From assembly GCA_003600225.1 (NCBI GenBank), contig QZFT01000023.1, positions 62,001-126,000 of the forward strand: 64,000 nt of DNA. The letters run 5' to 3'. Origin of the DNA: Pseudonocardiaceae bacterium YIM PH 21723 (GTDB lineage: Bacteria > Actinomycetota > Actinomycetes > Mycobacteriales > Pseudonocardiaceae). The notes beneath the pieces are model-generated. The model was not told where the DNA came from and made no database searches. It saw only the letters and a list, made by a program, of their open reading frames with translations. Positions 17,314-27,100 of the stretch are shown here, one piece after another; positions within the stretch are counted from its first letter, which is position 1; each line of letters begins with the position of its first letter. The position numbers were made by a program, and so were the translations under genes.

Positions 17314-17739
17314 CTACTCGGCCTTCTTGTATTCCTCGGCCCGCACCCAGCCGTAGACCACTCCGTCGACGGTGCCGACCTGGAAGCCGTCGCAGTCCTT
17401 GTCAGCCTTCTTCTCGACGTCCTTCGGCAACCAGTCCGGGGACAGGGCCTTGGGGCCGTTCACCGGCGTGGCCGCCTTGCAGTCGGCAGGGACCTGGCCG
17501 GTGTACTTGAGCACCACGGCGGGCCCGTTCGTCTTGGCCGGGATGGTGACGTCCCTGGCGTCCGACGGCACCCATCGCACGTTCTTGGCCGCCGTGTTCC
17601 GGTCGTTCTGGAGCGACTCGGCGCCGGTGGAGTACGTCTCCTGCTGCTCGTGGTTCACCCGCTCGTTCCAGGTGGTGCAGGCGGACAGCAGCGGCAGGGC
17701 GGCGACGGCGGTCAGGGCGACCAGGACAGTGCGCTTCAT
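17314..17739 (-). CDS. Lipoprotein of unknown function
   Basis: 141 residues from ATG 17739 with GGAG in front. The signal peptide ends in a lipobox (LLSAC, lipidated Cys near residue 21). The mature domain has two further cysteines (ADCK and KDCD) that could pair, and a Trp- and Lys-rich surface. It is 39 bp upstream of cobC, so it may be cotranscribed, but no cobalamin role is visible. No family recognised. Confidence 0.75.
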   Translation of the reverse strand: MKRTVLVALTAVAALPLLSACTTWNERVNHEQQETYSTGAESLQNDRNTAAKNVRWVPSDARDVTIPAKTNGPAVVLKYTGQVPADCKAATPVNGPKALSPDWLPKDVEKKADKDCDGFQVGTVDGVVYGWVRAEEYKKAE

Positions 17740-17864
17740 GGCGGAACTCCATCGTTGAGGGGAATGCGGTGAATCCTGGTTTCCGCAGCACCATCGGCAC
17801 ATCAGCACGGGGAATGGCTTGGCGGTCCTCCCCGGGAGGGACAATTCACCGGGGTATATCCGGG

Positions 17865-17892
17865 TTGTCCCGGATGGGTCGCTGCCTACACT
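17865..17892 (+). promoter_or_regulatory. Promoter of the tyrosine phosphatase/SURF1 operon
   Basis: TTGTCC at 17865-17870 and TACACT at 17887-17892 are separated by 16 bp. The GTG start lies only 6 bp after the -10 box, so the transcript should be leaderless. No ribosome site is present, in agreement. Confidence 0.6.
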
Positions 17893-17898
17893 CCCCTC

Positions 17899-18357
17899 GT
17901 GCACGTGACCTTCGTCTGTACCGGCAACATCTGCCGCTCCCCCATGGCCGCGCTCGTCTTCCAGCACCAGCTGGAACTGGAAGGCCTGGCCGATGTGGTG
18001 ACCGTGTCCAGCGCCGGTACCGGCGGCTGGCACCAGGGCGACCCGGCCGATCGGCGGGCGCAGAAGGTGCTGGCCGATCACGGATATCCGACCGGGCACA
18101 GCGCGTCCGAGGTCACCGAGTACCACCTGGGCGCCGATCTGGTGGTCGCGCTGGACGGCGGGCACGCGCGGGCGTTGAAACGGCTCACCGATCCGGCGAA
18201 GGTGCGGTTACTGCGCTCCTTCGACCCGCTGGCCGGCGACGATCTCGAGGTACCGGATCCCTACTACGGTGACCTGCGCGGATTCGAGGAAACCCTGGAG
18301 ATGGTCGAGGCAGCCATGCCTGAACTGCTGGACTGGGTACGCGCTCGGCTACCGTGA
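17899..18357 (+). CDS. ptpA: Low-molecular-weight protein tyrosine phosphatase
   Basis: 152 residues. The P-loop CTGNICRS (nucleophile C7, Arg13) is at the N-terminus, and the general-acid Asp lies in VPDPYYGD near residue 119. The family removes phosphate from tyrosine in proteins; the mycobacterial orthologue in the same gene position is PtpA (Rv2234). GTG 17899 gives a leaderless mRNA. The stop overlaps the SURF1 start (GTGA). Confidence 0.92.
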   Translation: MHVTFVCTGNICRSPMAALVFQHQLELEGLADVVTVSSAGTGGWHQGDPADRRAQKVLADHGYPTGHSASEVTEYHLGADLVVALDGGHARALKRLTDPAKVRLLRSFDPLAGDDLEVPDPYYGDLRGFEETLEMVEAAMPELLDWVRARLP

Positions 18358-19151
18358 CTAGCGTGAGACTGAAGTTCCTGCGGCATCCGGGGTGGATCGG
18401 CGCGACGCTCGGCGTGTTCGTGTTCGCCACCCTGTGTTTCACCCTGCTCGCGCCCTGGCAGTTCCGCAGGCACGAGGAGAAGAAGCTGACGAACGCCACC
18501 ATCGAGGCCTCGGCGCATTCCACGCCCACCCCGATCGACCGGCTGCTGCGTCCCGATCAGCAGCCGGGACCGGACCAGGAGTGGCACCAGGTCTCGATGC
18601 GCGGACGCTACCTGGACAAGGGCGAGGTGGTGCTGCGGTTGCGCGTCGTGCAGGGCCAGCCCGCCTACGAGGTGCTCACCCCGTTCGAACTGGCCGGCGG
18701 CGGCATCGCCATCGTGGACCGCGGTTACCTGACACCCGGCCAGAACAACTCGCTGCCCGACTATCCGGCGCCGCCCACCGGCGAGGTGGACCTGGTGGCC
18801 AGGACACACTCCGACCAGGTGGACCGCGACAACCGGGAGCCGCTGCGCCTCGACGGCAGGGTTCAGCTGTACACGGCCGACTCCCAGCAGGTGGCGCGGG
18901 TCGCCGGTATCCAGGCCAGGCCCGGCGTGTTCAGCCTGTCCCCCGACCAGCCGGGCCTGCTCAAGGCGCTGCCGCTGCCCGAGGTGGACCTCGGCCCGCA
19001 CCTCTCGTACGCGTTGCAGTGGCTCGCCTTCGGCGCGATGGCGATCCTGGCCTGGGGTTACTACGCCTGGCAGGAGATGAGCACCGGCACGCCCCGGGAG
19101 AAGGTCAACGTCGCCCGGATGCTCGCCCAGGACGAGGCCGCCAAGCACTGA
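18354..19151 (+). CDS. SURF1 family cytochrome oxidase assembly protein
   Basis: 265 residues with the two-helix SURF1 layout: an N-terminal membrane helix (about 13-32), a long periplasmic domain, and a C-terminal helix (about 221-241, LQWLAFGAMAILAWGYYAW). Family segments include LAPWQFRRHEEK and IVDRGYL. SURF1 helps insert haem into the aa3-type terminal oxidase. It is coupled to the phosphatase gene, as in mycobacteria (Rv2235). Confidence 0.92.
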   Translation: MTSVRLKFLRHPGWIGATLGVFVFATLCFTLLAPWQFRRHEEKKLTNATIEASAHSTPTPIDRLLRPDQQPGPDQEWHQVSMRGRYLDKGEVVLRLRVVQGQPAYEVLTPFELAGGGIAIVDRGYLTPGQNNSLPDYPAPPTGEVDLVARTHSDQVDRDNREPLRLDGRVQLYTADSQQVARVAGIQARPGVFSLSPDQPGLLKALPLPEVDLGPHLSYALQWLAFGAMAILAWGYYAWQEMSTGTPREKVNVARMLAQDEAAKH

Positions 19152-19226
19152 AAGGGTGCCCCTTAAATTCCCTCAGCCCTGAAAGACGCTTTCCGGGTTC
19201 CCAGTGCGCACAAAGCGTCTTTCAGC
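19152..19226. repeat. Palindromic repeats after SURF1 (left copy of the GAAAGACGCTTT element)
   Basis: A short AAGGGTGCCCCTT palindrome (about 19154-19166) is followed by CTGAAAGACGCTTT...AAAGCGTCTTTCAG (19179-19224). A second copy of the latter is at 20287-20334, so the two copies bracket the gene at 19222-20190. The 3' end of that gene, including its stop codon, lies inside this repeat. Confidence 0.75.
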
Positions 19227-20190
19227 GTCCTTGGTCGCCATCGCGGAGACGGACATCGGGACGGGGACGGCAAGAAGCCATTTTGTATGCCTTGCGCAGC
19301 GCTACCACAATTCGATCAGGTTCATCCCGCAGATCGGTGGGCAGAATCTGCACAAGCACGATGCCTGCCTCCTGATAACGGAGGTTTCGCTGGATCGTCT
19401 TTCGATAGTCGTCCTTGGCGTAGTGGAAATCCATCGAGTCGACCTCGATCGCCATGGCAACCGCATCACACCACCCATCAGGTTTACCGAGGTAGTTTCC
19501 ATCGGAATCCACGACAACCCGATTCCAGAAGGCGGGCGGAAGCCCGGCTTGCTGCCAGAGCCGTTGAGCGACGAGCTCCGGTACCGACACCGCCCCGTCG
19601 GCCAGGTCAGTCAGCACCCGACGTGCCGGACGCGAGTTGCGATTACTACCGGCGTCAAGTTCACGACGCAGCGAATCCACTCGACAGCCCCGGTACTGAA
19701 TCGCCTCGATGATCAGGTTCCGTACCGGTTCCAGTTCGGTGAATCGTCGGCAGGCATCCAGCACCGCCCGGTTCAACGGCGCTATCGGAAAGCCTTGCAG
19801 GACGGTTGGCTCAGGTAACCGCATCGTCCGTTCGATCACGGCGAACCCGCGGCTGCTGACATGTCGGCTGTTGTGAATGAGTAGGTGGACATCGTGTGGC
19901 AGCGGCAAACGCCGGAGGCCGTACAACCGACAAGCCTCAACCCCGGTGAGTACAGCGTCGCGTCCGCCATGGAGCAGGGCAGCGGTCAGGAGCTGCTCGG
20001 ACAGCGGTGGATGTTCACCCAGCTGCACAATTCCGGGAAGCAGTTTCCGCCACGGCCCCTCCGGCTGACAACGCCGGGAAATGGATCTCTCGGAAACACC
20101 GAGCTCGCGAAGTCGTACAGAGGTGATGACGCCATGCCGGCTCAGCCGCTGTAGCGCGGCCAGATCCCCGGCCCAGGGTGCGGTTCTCAT
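19222..20190 (-). CDS. AbiEi-type antitoxin-domain/DUF559-like protein
   Basis: 322 residues from ATG 20190. The N-terminus (about 10-50) is the winged-helix AbiEi antitoxin-like domain (LSRHGVITSVRLRELGVSER). The C-terminus (about 225-305) resembles the DUF559/very-short-patch-repair-like nuclease fold, with acidic residues in IEVDSMDFHY. These fusions are common in actinobacteria and often stand alone, without the AbiEii nucleotidyltransferase; none is seen here. The gene is less GC-rich than its neighbours and sits between two palindromic repeats, so it is probably acquired. Function is unproven. Confidence 0.75.
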   Translation of the reverse strand: MRTAPWAGDLAALQRLSRHGVITSVRLRELGVSERSISRRCQPEGPWRKLLPGIVQLGEHPPLSEQLLTAALLHGGRDAVLTGVEACRLYGLRRLPLPHDVHLLIHNSRHVSSRGFAVIERTMRLPEPTVLQGFPIAPLNRAVLDACRRFTELEPVRNLIIEAIQYRGCRVDSLRRELDAGSNRNSRPARRVLTDLADGAVSVPELVAQRLWQQAGLPPAFWNRVVVDSDGNYLGKPDGWCDAVAMAIEVDSMDFHYAKDDYRKTIQRNLRYQEAGIVLVQILPTDLRDEPDRIVVALRKAYKMASCRPRPDVRLRDGDQGR

Positions 20191-20286
20191 GCCCCACACC
20201 TTGCAACCAGCCCCACGGTCCGAATCGCCGCCCAACCACATCTGGGGACGAACACCCGACCTGTGGACAGGCACCTTCGAGCGCTC

Positions 20287-20334
20287 TCAAAGACGCTTTC
20301 AGCGCTCCGAGCGCGCACAAAGCGTCTTTCAGCG
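20287..20334. repeat. Right copy of the GAAAGACGCTTT palindromic element
   Basis: Arms AAAGACGCTTTCAGCGCT and AGCGCGCACAAAGCGTCTTT fold on each other, and the copy matches the one at 19179-19224 in the same orientation. It lies between the AbiEi-like gene and cobD. Confidence 0.75.
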
Positions 20335-20348
20335 CGAAAAGCCGCGAG

Positions 20349-21293
20349 TCAGCCCTTACGGCGGGCGAGAAGCAGGGACACGCCGACGGCCACGCCCGCG
20401 CTGACCGCGCCGATCACCCGGGACAGCTCCACGCTGCGGGTCACGTCGCCGCCGTCCGGGGTACGGCCGTCGCCCATCACCGGCCGGTTCTCCACCGCGT
20501 GCGGGTACACCGTGCGCCCGCCGAGACGGATCTCCAGGCCACCGGCGAAGGCCGACTCCACCTGACCGGCGTTCGGGCTCGGATGCGCGGAAGCGTCCAG
20601 CCGCCAGGTCCGCCAGGCGCCACGCGCGTCGCCGCCGACGACCGGGGCGCACAGGGCGGTCAGCATCGCCGCCACCCGGGACGGCACCAGGTTCGCCACG
20701 TCATCCAGCCGGGCCGAGGCCCAGCCGAAGTTGCGGTACCGCTCGTTCCGGTAGCCGACCATCGCGTCCATGGTGTTCACCGCGCGGTAGCCCAGCAATC
20801 CGGGCACGCCGCCGATCGCGCCCCACAGCAGCGGCGCCACGACGGCGTCCGAGGTGTTCTCCGCGACCGATTCCACCGTCGCGCGGGCCACGCCCTGCAC
20901 GTCCAGGGACGCGGGATCCCGGCTGACCAGCCCGGACACCCGCTCGCGAGCATGTTCCAGGTCGCCGCCGTCCAGGGCCCGGCCGATCGCGGTGCCCTCG
21001 CGGACCAGGGACGTTCCGCCCAGCACGGCCCAGGTGGCCGCGGCGGTCACGGCGGCCTGCGCCACCGGATGGCGCTTGGTCAACCGCTCAGCGGCCACCC
21101 CGAGCACCACGGCGGAACCGGCCAGCAGACCGGTGTAGAGCACGCCGGCACCGCGGTTGTCGCGGTACACCGCGTTTTCCACCTTCTGGGCGACCTTGCC
21201 GAACGCGGCAACGGGATGACCTCGGCGGGGATCACCGAACGCGGCATCCGCCGCCACCCCAACGAGTAGCCCAACGGCCCGAGCAAAGCCCAC
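20349..21293 (-). CDS. cobD: Adenosylcobinamide-phosphate synthase
   Basis: 314-residue integral membrane protein of the CobD/CbiB family, which joins aminopropanol (phosphate) to adenosylcobyric acid. Recognisable segments are ADAAFGDPRRGHPVAAFG near 14-31, the conserved VAENTSDAVVAPLLWGAIGG, and NTMDAMVGYRNERY. Hydrophobic helices lie at the N-terminus, about 50-70, 75-95 and the C-terminus. Start GTG 21293. It works downstream of CobC (16243). It diverges from jetA. Confidence 0.92.
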   Translation of the reverse strand: MGFARAVGLLVGVAADAAFGDPRRGHPVAAFGKVAQKVENAVYRDNRGAGVLYTGLLAGSAVVLGVAAERLTKRHPVAQAAVTAAATWAVLGGTSLVREGTAIGRALDGGDLEHARERVSGLVSRDPASLDVQGVARATVESVAENTSDAVVAPLLWGAIGGVPGLLGYRAVNTMDAMVGYRNERYRNFGWASARLDDVANLVPSRVAAMLTALCAPVVGGDARGAWRTWRLDASAHPSPNAGQVESAFAGGLEIRLGGRTVYPHAVENRPVMGDGRTPDGGDVTRSVELSRVIGAVSAGVAVGVSLLLARRKG

Positions 21294-21403
21294 GATTCGT
21301 CCCCCTTGGCGAGGATTGTCAGGGTGCCACCGTAGCGTTTCGCTCCACCTGACAGGGCGCCTGGGAGGCGAGATCGACTACGGAAAGACTAGGGTGGCCG
21401 CTC

Positions 21404-22960
21404 GTGACAGCTTCATCCCATGAATCGGTCGGCACCGCCGACCGGCTGCAGCTCTACGCCTATCTGCAGCCCAGGGAACACCATCGCACGTATCTGGCGA
21501 TCATGCGGCTGTTCACCTCCACCTTGCTGGCCGACCTGTCCGCGGGTGAGGTGGCCTCGGCGATGGCCGCTGCCGAGAAGGCGGGCACCATCGAGTCCGG
21601 CGAAGCCGCGCTGGACAACGTGATCGCCCGGCTCAAGCAGCTGGTCGACTGGGGCAACCTGGTGCACGGCCGCCGCGAGACGATCGCCGCCAGCATCGCC
21701 GAGTTCCAGCACGGCAGCGTGCGGTACCAGGTGTCCAAGCTGGCGGTCCGCGTCCAGCGCGATGTGGACGAGCTGCTCCGCGTCCCCGAGGGCGCCCGCG
21801 AGGTCAGCCGCGAGCTGCTGCCCGCCATCGAGCGCGGTGTCGCGCAGCTCGGCGGCACCCTCGCCGAGGCGGTACTCGCCGAAGGCACCAACCCGGCCTC
21901 GATCGCCGCCAAACAGGCCCGCGAACTCCTGGCGGAGCAGGTCACCACGCTGTTCCTGCAGCACACCGAACTCGCCTCGACGGTGCGCGACTTCTACGCG
22001 TACCTCGGCCAGGTCGTCACCCGGCACCACCTGGACGGCACCGAGCTCTCCGGCTTCCGCAACCTCCTCGTGGACTACATCCAGATGGTCGTCGAGGACG
22101 TGCTGCGCTACACGCCCACCATCGCCACCGCGCTGGTCGGTTTCCGCCGCGCCCGCGCGGAAATGCTGCGCCTGCTGGGCGGCGAGAACGTGGACCTGCT
22201 CGGCACCACCCTGGTCGAGCGGGCCAGGGGCCGTTCCGAAGCGGACTGGCAGGAGCTCACCGACTGGTTCGTGGACCGGCCCGGCCGTCCCAGCCAGGTC
22301 ACCGCGCTGCGCGAGGCGACGGCCCGCGCCATCGGCTCGCTGCTGGCCGGGGTCAAGCGCGCCACCGCAGGCGGCGGACCGCTGCCCGGCAGGCGAGCCG
22401 AGTTGATCAAGCTGGCCGGCTGGTTCGACCAGGCTTCCGGCGAGGAGTCGCACACGCTGTACGCGGCGGCCTTCGGGCTGCACTCCGCGCGGCACCTGAA
22501 CCCGGCCCCGGAACACGACGGGGACGACGAGCACACGCCCTGGCGGGACGGCCCGGTCACCGAGGTCGTGGTCAGCGTGAAGAGCCGGGGCGAACGCGCC
22601 GCGCGGGGCAAGCCGTCCAAGATCCTGGACGATCCGATGACCGAGCACACCCTGCTCGGCCAGGCCCGGGAACGCGACGCGCAGGCAGCGGCCGCGGTCG
22701 CCGAACTGACCGCCGCCTCCGGCTCGCTCGGCGAGGCGACGCTGTCCGCCGACGCCACCCGGGTGCTGTGCGAGCTGCTCACCCTGGCGATGGCGCAGCG
22801 GGACAGCGATGCCGACTCGGGCAGCGTCGCCGACCCGATCCGCGGCCTGGCGCTCACCCTGAACCCGGCGCCCGGCGAGTCCACCAAGATCCGTACGGCG
22901 GCGGGCACCCTGACACTGCACAACACCAGCCTCGCGATGTCCACCGAGGTGAAGGCATGA
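21404..22960 (+). CDS. jetA: Wadjet type II JetA (TIGR02677 family, MukF-like)
   Basis: 518 residues, GTG start. This is the kleisin-like subunit of the SMC-type Wadjet complex, which recognises and clears plasmid DNA. The fold is mostly helical. An N-terminal winged-helix region (about 15-80) is followed by helical linker segments and a low-complexity charged part (about 370-420), as expected for a protein that bridges the SMC heads. Order and ATGA overlap with jetB and then jetC match the known jetA-jetB-jetC-jetD cassette. There is a weak promoter-like region and little ribosome site before the GTG. Confidence 0.88.
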   Translation: MTASSHESVGTADRLQLYAYLQPREHHRTYLAIMRLFTSTLLADLSAGEVASAMAAAEKAGTIESGEAALDNVIARLKQLVDWGNLVHGRRETIAASIAEFQHGSVRYQVSKLAVRVQRDVDELLRVPEGAREVSRELLPAIERGVAQLGGTLAEAVLAEGTNPASIAAKQARELLAEQVTTLFLQHTELASTVRDFYAYLGQVVTRHHLDGTELSGFRNLLVDYIQMVVEDVLRYTPTIATALVGFRRARAEMLRLLGGENVDLLGTTLVERARGRSEADWQELTDWFVDRPGRPSQVTALREATARAIGSLLAGVKRATAGGGPLPGRRAELIKLAGWFDQASGEESHTLYAAAFGLHSARHLNPAPEHDGDDEHTPWRDGPVTEVVVSVKSRGERAARGKPSKILDDPMTEHTLLGQARERDAQAAAAVAELTAASGSLGEATLSADATRVLCELLTLAMAQRDSDADSGSVADPIRGLALTLNPAPGESTKIRTAAGTLTLHNTSLAMSTEVKA

Positions 22961-24189
22961 ACGCGACCCTCCTCGACGGGCTGTCCGATATCGACGGCCA
23001 GAACGTGGTCCGCTGCGCCCGCGTCCTGCTGCGCCGCCCACTGCTGCACCCGGACACCCCGGACGGCGACCTGCTGCCGCTGATCTACCGGCACAAGGAC
23101 AAGCTCCAGGAGATGTTCACCGAGCTGCTCGGTTACCGCCTGGTCGTGGAACGCCGGTTCGCCCGGCTCTACAAGGCGGGCCCCGGGCGGGACGCCACCC
23201 GCGGCGAGTCCACGCTGACCCCGCGCGGCTACGCCTACCTGGCGCTGAGCATCGCCGTGCTGACCGCGGTGGGCAGGCAGATCCTGCTGTCCCGGCTGGT
23301 CGCCGAGATCCGGTCGGCCGCCACCGAGGCGGGGATGACCATCGTGGACGACCGGGACGACCGGCGGGCACTGACCGCCGCGCTCCGGCACCTGGTGCAG
23401 CTCGGGGTGATCACCGAGACCGAGGGCACGGTCACCGAGGCCACCGGCGAAGCATTGATCACCATCGACACCGACCTGCTCGGCCAGCTCATCACCGGCC
23501 CCCTCGCCGAGGCCACCGGCCCCGGTGAACTGGTCGCGCTCGCCGCCCGTCCCGGGCCGCGCGGACTGGACCATTCGGTGCGCCGCAAGCTGATCGAGGA
23601 CCCGGTGGTGCTGCACTCCGGGCTGACCGCGGACGAGTCCACCTGGCTGCGCAAGAACCAGCGCAGGGAGGCTCTCCTGCTGGAGCGGTACTTCGGTATG
23701 GTTTCCGAGATCCGCCAGGAGGGCGTCGCGGTGTGCGACCCCGAGGAGTACCTGACCGACATCGCGTTCCCCGGCCTCGGCACCGTGGCCCGGATGACGC
23801 TGCTGGCCCTTCCCGAACTGCTCCGGCAGTCCGAACCGGGTCAGGACGGCAGGGTTCCGATCAGCACCGAGCAGATCCGGGCCACCTGCGCCGACCTCGT
23901 CGAGGACTACCCCTCCGCCTGGTCCAAACAGGCGGTGAGCGACGAGGATTCGCTGGTGAAGGACATGCTGGCGCTGATGACCAGGCTCGGGCTGATCACC
24001 CGCGACCACATCGTGGACGGTGGCTGGCTGCTCAACCCGGTGGCCCACCGCTGGCTGCCGGAGCCGGACGCGGCACCCGGACCGGACCCGGACGCGGTGG
24101 AACCGGAGCCGGTGCAACAAGGACCGTCGTTGTTCGATGACGATGACGCTGAGTCCCTTAACAGCAGGGAAGGAGAGTCCGCCCGTTGA
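22957..24189 (+). CDS. jetB: Wadjet type II JetB (TIGR02678 family, MukE-like)
   Basis: 410 residues. It is the MukE-like KITE subunit that binds the kleisin JetA. It is helical with winged-helix segments near 30-70 and 115-160 and ends in an acidic tail (SLFDDDDAESLNS). ATG 22957 overlaps the jetA stop, and its own stop overlaps the TTG start of jetC. Equal spacing shows the three genes are made together. Confidence 0.88.
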   Translation: MNATLLDGLSDIDGQNVVRCARVLLRRPLLHPDTPDGDLLPLIYRHKDKLQEMFTELLGYRLVVERRFARLYKAGPGRDATRGESTLTPRGYAYLALSIAVLTAVGRQILLSRLVAEIRSAATEAGMTIVDDRDDRRALTAALRHLVQLGVITETEGTVTEATGEALITIDTDLLGQLITGPLAEATGPGELVALAARPGPRGLDHSVRRKLIEDPVVLHSGLTADESTWLRKNQRREALLLERYFGMVSEIRQEGVAVCDPEEYLTDIAFPGLGTVARMTLLALPELLRQSEPGQDGRVPISTEQIRATCADLVEDYPSAWSKQAVSDEDSLVKDMLALMTRLGLITRDHIVDGGWLLNPVAHRWLPEPDAAPGPDPDAVEPEPVQQGPSLFDDDDAESLNSREGESAR

Positions 24190-27100
24190 GTACCAGGTGG
24201 CGGCTGAACCGCGGCGGAATTGTCAACATCTGGCAGTACGCCGAGCAGACCTTCGACTTCTCCGGTGGCCGCGCGATCTTCCAGGGGACCAACGGTTCCG
24301 GTAAGTCGCGCACCCTGGAACTGCTGCTGCCGCTGTGCCTCGATGGCGAGCTTCGCCAGCTCGGCTCCAAGGGCTTCGACACGGTCAGCATCCGGCGGCT
24401 CATGCTGGACGACTACCAGGGCGGCCCGAACCGCATCGGCTACGCGTGGATCGAGCTCATCCGGACGCTGCCGGACGGCACCGACGAGTATCTGACCAGC
24501 GGCATCGGCGTGAAGGCGTCCAAGACCGCGCAGCAGATCACCGACTCCTGGCGGTTCGTCACCCCGGGCCGGGTGAACACCGACTTCGCCCTCGCGGCCG
24601 CCGACCGGGTGCCGCTGAGCGCCCCGCAGTTGCGCGACGTCCTCGGCGCCGACTGCGTGCTGGAGGACGCCGCCTTCCGCGCCAAGATCGCCGACGTGGT
24701 CTACGGACTGCCCAGCGCGCGGTACAGCGACCTGCTGCACCTGCAGCGCACCCTGCGTAACCCGGACGTCGGCCTCAAGGTCCTGGAAGGCCAGCTCGAA
24801 CAGATCCTGTCCGACGCGTTGCCGCCGCTGGACGCGGCGCTGATCGAGCAGCTGGCCGGCTCCTTCGACGACCTGGAATCGATCAGGGAGAACATCACCC
24901 GGCTGTCCAAGGCGGACACCGCGATGAGCGCCTTCCTGTCCAGCTACACCGGCTACGCCCTGTCCGCGCTGCGCACCGCCGCGGGCCGGATGAGTGGCGC
25001 CGACGGCAGCCTCAAAGCCCTGGAGTCCGAGCTCGAATCGCTGGCCACCAAGCAGGAATCGGGCCGGGCCAAGCGCACCGACGCCGAGCAGCGGGTCCGC
25101 GAACTGGAAGCCGAGCAGGACACGCTCGAAGGCCAGATCGAGGCGCTCAAGGAACTGCCCGCCTACCGCGGCATGCGTGACCTGCAGGATCGCGAACGCC
25201 TGGTCGCCTCCGCCCGCGCCGCCGCCGAGTCCGCGCTGGATGTAGCCGCCCGGCAACGCGGCCAGGAGGACCGGGCGGTGGACTCGGTGCTCACCGTGGT
25301 GCAGCGCCTGGAGACCGACCTGCAGGCCGCCCTGGCCATCGGCGGCAAGCTGCGGCACTCCGCCGGCCTGGCCGGGGTGGACCCCTCGCTGTGCCCGCAG
25401 CTGCCCACGCTGTCCGCCACCGAGGCCCGGACCGTCACCGAAGAGGTACTGGCGAAGCCGGAGCCCGACGCGGAACCGGTCGCCGTCGAACGCCGGGTGC
25501 CGCCGCAGCTGGCCGCCGACGCGCTCGCCGAGGCGTTGAAGAACTCCGCCCAGCAGGTCAGCAAGGTCGCCAAGGCGGCCAGGCAACGCAGTGGCCTCGC
25601 ACTCTCGCTGTACCAGCAGGCCGTGCAGGCCGACAAGGAGCAGCGGCGGATCGAGGAACTGCGGCTGACCGCCCGCGAGGTGCAGATCGCCGCCACCGAA
25701 TCGCAGGGCAGGCGCAACGAGGCCGGCCAGCAGTTGTCCGACGCCGCGTCGGTGTGGCTGGAGTACGCCGCCCGCTGGCTGCGCGAAGGCCCCCTCGAAG
25801 GGCTGCCGGAGGACCGGCTGCCCGCGTTGCCCACCGTGGACGCGCTCACCGGAGACCGGGGCACGGCGCGCACCGCACGCAACTCGCTGCGTCAGCTGGT
25901 CACCCCGGAGATCGACAGCCTGCGGCAGCAGGCGGTGCTCATCGAGCAGCGCATCGCCGAGCACGCCGAGAGCTTCCACGGCACCGAGACCGAGATGCGC
26001 GAACTGTCCGGCGGCCAGGACCGGGTGCCCGCCCGCGCGGCGTACTCGACGGCCGACCGCGACCCCGCCACCGGCGCCCCCTTCTACCGCCTCGTCGAGT
26101 TCGCCGACGGCCTGACCGACGCCCAGCGCGCGGGCCTGGAAGCAGCCTTGGAGGCCAGCGGCCTGCTGGATGCCTGGGTCACCTCCACCGGCACCATCGA
26201 CAATCCGGAGCTGGCGGATATCTTCGCCACTCCGGCGCAGGTCACCCCGCGGCACCCGTTGTCCCGCCACCTGTCCCCCGCCATCGGCAGCTCACCCGTG
26301 CCCGCCGACGTGATCACCGGGATCCTGAACGCCATCGAAAGCCCTGAACGTGGCTCTCAGGCCGCAGAAGCTGGTGAAAGCCACGTTCAGGTCGCCCTCG
26401 ACGGCTCCTGGACCGCGGGCGTGCTCCAGGGCAAGTGGGCCAAGGAGGCCGCCGAGTTCGTCGGCGCCGGCGCACGCCAGGCGGCCACCGCCCGGCGGAT
26501 GGCCGAGCTCCAGTCCGAGCAGGAGGCCCTCGGCGAGCGGCAGGCGGGCGCGCAGCGTGAGCTGGACGAGCTGCACCGGCTCATCGCGCGCTGGCAGGAA
26601 CACCTCGATGCCTTCCCGGACGACGGCGAGCTGATCTCCGCGCACGCCCGGCTGGCCAACGCCTTCGACACCGCCAAGGACGCCAGCCAGAAGGCCGAGC
26701 GGCTGCGCTCGGAGCACCGCAAGGTCAGCGAGCGGTTCCAGGCGGTGCACGCGGAGCTGATCCAGACCGCCACCGCGTCCGGACTGCCCACCGAGGCGGA
26801 GGCCCTCGAACAGGCCCGCCGCGGCGCCGACGAGGTCAGCAGCAATGCCGAGCAGCTGCGGGAGGCCCTGGAAGACCGGTGCACCGGCACGGTCAGTCAC
26901 CTGACCGGCGCGGCCACTCACTACCGGGCCGCGGTCAACGACCGGGAGGCCGCCGAGGCCGCCGCGCAGGGCAAATGCGCCGACTACCACCAGCAGCAGG
27001 CCACCCTGGACGGCCTCGTAGGCGCGGTGGGCAGTGAGGCCGAGGACATCTCCCGGCAGCTGTCCATCATGGAACAGCGCCGGATCGCGCTGCGCACCGA

